DNA of 64,000 nucleotides from Strongylocentrotus droebachiensis (Eukaryota > Echinodermata > Echinoidea > Camarodonta > Strongylocentrotidae), in assembly GCA_035222895.1 (NCBI GenBank), contig JAVYIG010001614.1, positions 62,001 through 126,000 on the forward strand, given 5' to 3'. A program made the position numbers and the translations under genes. Shown here piece by piece: positions 62,389-64,000 of this stretch (position 1 is the stretch's first letter; the number at the start of each line of letters is the position of its first letter). The notes beneath the pieces were generated by a model that was given only the letters and a program-made list of their open reading frames with translations, ran no database searches and had not been told where the DNA came from.

Positions 62389-63429
62389 GGGCCGGGTGTC
62401 CCCTCTAGCTGCACTGCCCCGAGCACCCCTCGCTAGCCGTCAGGAATGCCCGATCAGACGGGGAAGATTTTTATGTAACCCGGATGCACCACCCATTCCC
62501 AGCTCTCATCAACAATTCTAGCAAAAGTGCATTACACACAAATCTGAGTATCCAACCCGATTACAGAACTAGTGCTGGAATCAATGCTGGAAAATGAGGA
62601 AATTTTCACCCCATACATAACCTGATATCCAAGCGTTTAGCCATCAGGAATGCCGCCCGATCAAACAGAGAAAATTTTGATGTAACCCGGGTGCACCACC
62701 CATTTCCGGCTCTCCTCAACGATTCCAGCAAAAGTGTTCCCAACCGGGCTCCATCACTTCCCTCCAGGTATACCTCCCCGCATATAAAATCGAGCGAGGC
62801 TCCTGAAATTACGAATGGTAATATAATTTCGTACTATTATATGTAAGTACAGTGAAGGGCCAAATTAATAAAATACGTCTAGGTCAGCGACCTATAATTC
62901 AAACAGTGATTTTATTCATATAGCATGCACCAATTGCAATTACACATGTCACAACGCAAATTGTACACGATGCGCGTGTTTAACCTCCACCCGAGGCCAC
63001 TCCGTGACCCCCTTTCGGATGAGGTGAGGGCGAAAACCCAATCTTCAGACCACTGATCTCAGAAACATGACCGGGACAAAATTATCTCACGGCCCACGAC
63101 TGCGGGGCCATCCGTATATTAAAACCGCAGATATTTTGTGCGACCAAGCAATTTGCTCCAAATCCAAGTAAACTTTCAATTTGATATAGCATTACCCTGC
63201 ATGTCCTTTGGGAATACATTTCTCCTGTAATACAATGTTTTATATCAAATCTCCGTTAATTGAGATTTCACTGTATCGTATATATTCGATTGCTTGACCT
63301 CCAAGCATTTAAAACAATATCCATGCATAATTGCATTCGTATCTGTGAGACAACACAAGTATCGTGTCAATCATAACTTATTTCTTGAACCAACAAAACC
63401 ATTATTACAGAATCGTATTGCTCGCAAGA
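62389..63429. other. Intergenic DNA with short duplications, no recognised gene
   Basis: gccatcaggaatgccgcccg (about 62640) repeats gccgtcaggaatgcccgatc (about 62436). tgtaacccgggtgcaccacc (about 62681) repeats tgtaacccggatgcaccacc (about 62475), so a ~205-base diverged tandem duplication is present. The phrase attacacacaaatctgagta at about 62532 matches the left flank of the Harbinger element. Confidence 0.55.
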
Positions 63430-64000
63430 CAACCTAATGCTACACGGCGGTGATATTTGGGAAGGTGGGTGGGTATTTTTGATTGTCCAAATCAACTGGT
63501 CTTGCCTCTACCAAACGCCACGAGAGAATGACACAATTTCACATGCGCGTACGCGCTCTCACAATCGCGTGGTATGCGTTTCGTGTGCAAAAGAGAGCGC
63601 ATTCGGAAACACGCCAAAAAAACGCGGCTTGTCTAGGGGCACCAAATTCTTAACAATCAGCGTGTTTCGACAGAAAATAAGTGGAACACGGATTATCTTT
63701 TCCGGAATTGAAATACCGTGTCGCGGTGACACGGTATTAAACCAATCTGTTTCCACAGAGCGCAGCATTCCGATTAGCCCCGATTCCGTGTTCCAAGTCA
63801 GGCAATCGTGGATCCAGACCTACACAGGATTCCACGCGATCATGTGGTTCGAACGAGTTGTTCTCCCTCCCGTTAGACACGGTTTGTCGGTGTGTGTTTC
63901 CACAGCGATTTCACACGGATCGACACGGCAATAACCACCTTCCAGAGGTGGTTAAAAAACTTATGATAATCCCTATCTCGGTCGACACGGGTCGTCAATA
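63430..64000. other. Window end: motif-rich DNA with palindromes
   Basis: GACACGG occurs at about 63728, 63877, 63922 and 63982, and its inverse CCGTGTC at 63716. Two perfect hairpins are present: aataccgtgtc/gacacggtatt (63712-63738, 5-base loop) and aaccacct/aggtggtt (63933-63953, 5-base loop). A 165-codon open frame (63437-63934) crosses the palindromes and has no recognisable domain, so I do not call it a gene. It may be the edge of another DNA transposon cut by the window end. Confidence 0.4.

Noticed and set aside
63437-63934. 165-codon plus-strand frame
   Set aside because: It runs through palindromes and reiterated motifs, with no recognisable domain. It was not called without transcript evidence.

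Overview
The window looks like nuclear DNA from a marine invertebrate animal. Genes are split by GT-AG introns and are very sparse. Most of the sequence is transposon debris, simple repeats and unusually long runs of G or C. A sigma-class glutathione transferase, a caspase and a death-domain kinase, together with L2/CR1, Tx1/L1, PIF/Harbinger, hAT, piggyBac and mariner-like elements, fit a deuterostome. An echinoderm is my best guess, by inference only. There are no bacterial features, no CRISPR array and no rRNA gene.

Layout. 1-9.3 kb: a decayed LINE, exons of a small multi-membrane-spanning protein (MS4A/CD20-like), a GTGCCCC minisatellite, and a 5'-truncated Tx1/L1-type LINE with clear target-site duplications. 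9.3-15.8 kb: a caspase gene of six recognisable exons on the + strand, with both catalytic motifs and a C-terminal tandem 12-residue repeat. 16-21.5 kb: a piggyBac-type MITE, a PIF-type MITE, GA/CT tracts and a possible promoter with a non-coding exon. 22.0-25.7 kb: a complete five-exon sigma-class GST gene of 210 residues. 27.5-28.1 kb: an L2-like LINE remnant. 29.2-29.7 kb: the last two exons of an unrecognised minus-strand gene. 31-41 kb: transposon-rich DNA with a hAT-type MITE, a 1.16 kb inverted-repeat element, a ~95-bp satellite, two dispersed segmental duplications and an L2-like LINE with a 470-codon open frame.

41.5-56.6 kb: a + strand gene that begins, as far as can be seen, with a death-domain exon. 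Four near-identical short linker exons follow, all in phase 1-1, and then the first exon of a TKL-type protein kinase domain. This is an IRAK/Pelle-like order with an internally multiplied linker. The linker exons arose by duplication of genomic blocks: an A-B pair of about 2.6 kb was copied to give C-D. About 4 kb of mobile DNA now separates the pairs. The rest of the kinase domain is not recognised here.

57-64 kb: a THAP-like fragment, GA-rich DNA, a tRNA-derived SINE, a 2.4 kb Harbinger transposon with a decayed transposase, a three-copy ~165-bp tandem repeat that includes the Harbinger terminus, and unannotated DNA with clustered palindromes.

The caspase and the death-domain kinase both belong to apoptosis/innate signalling families, but nothing in the sequence shows that they work together. 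Exon boundaries were read by eye from splice consensus, reading phase and protein similarity. They need transcript support.
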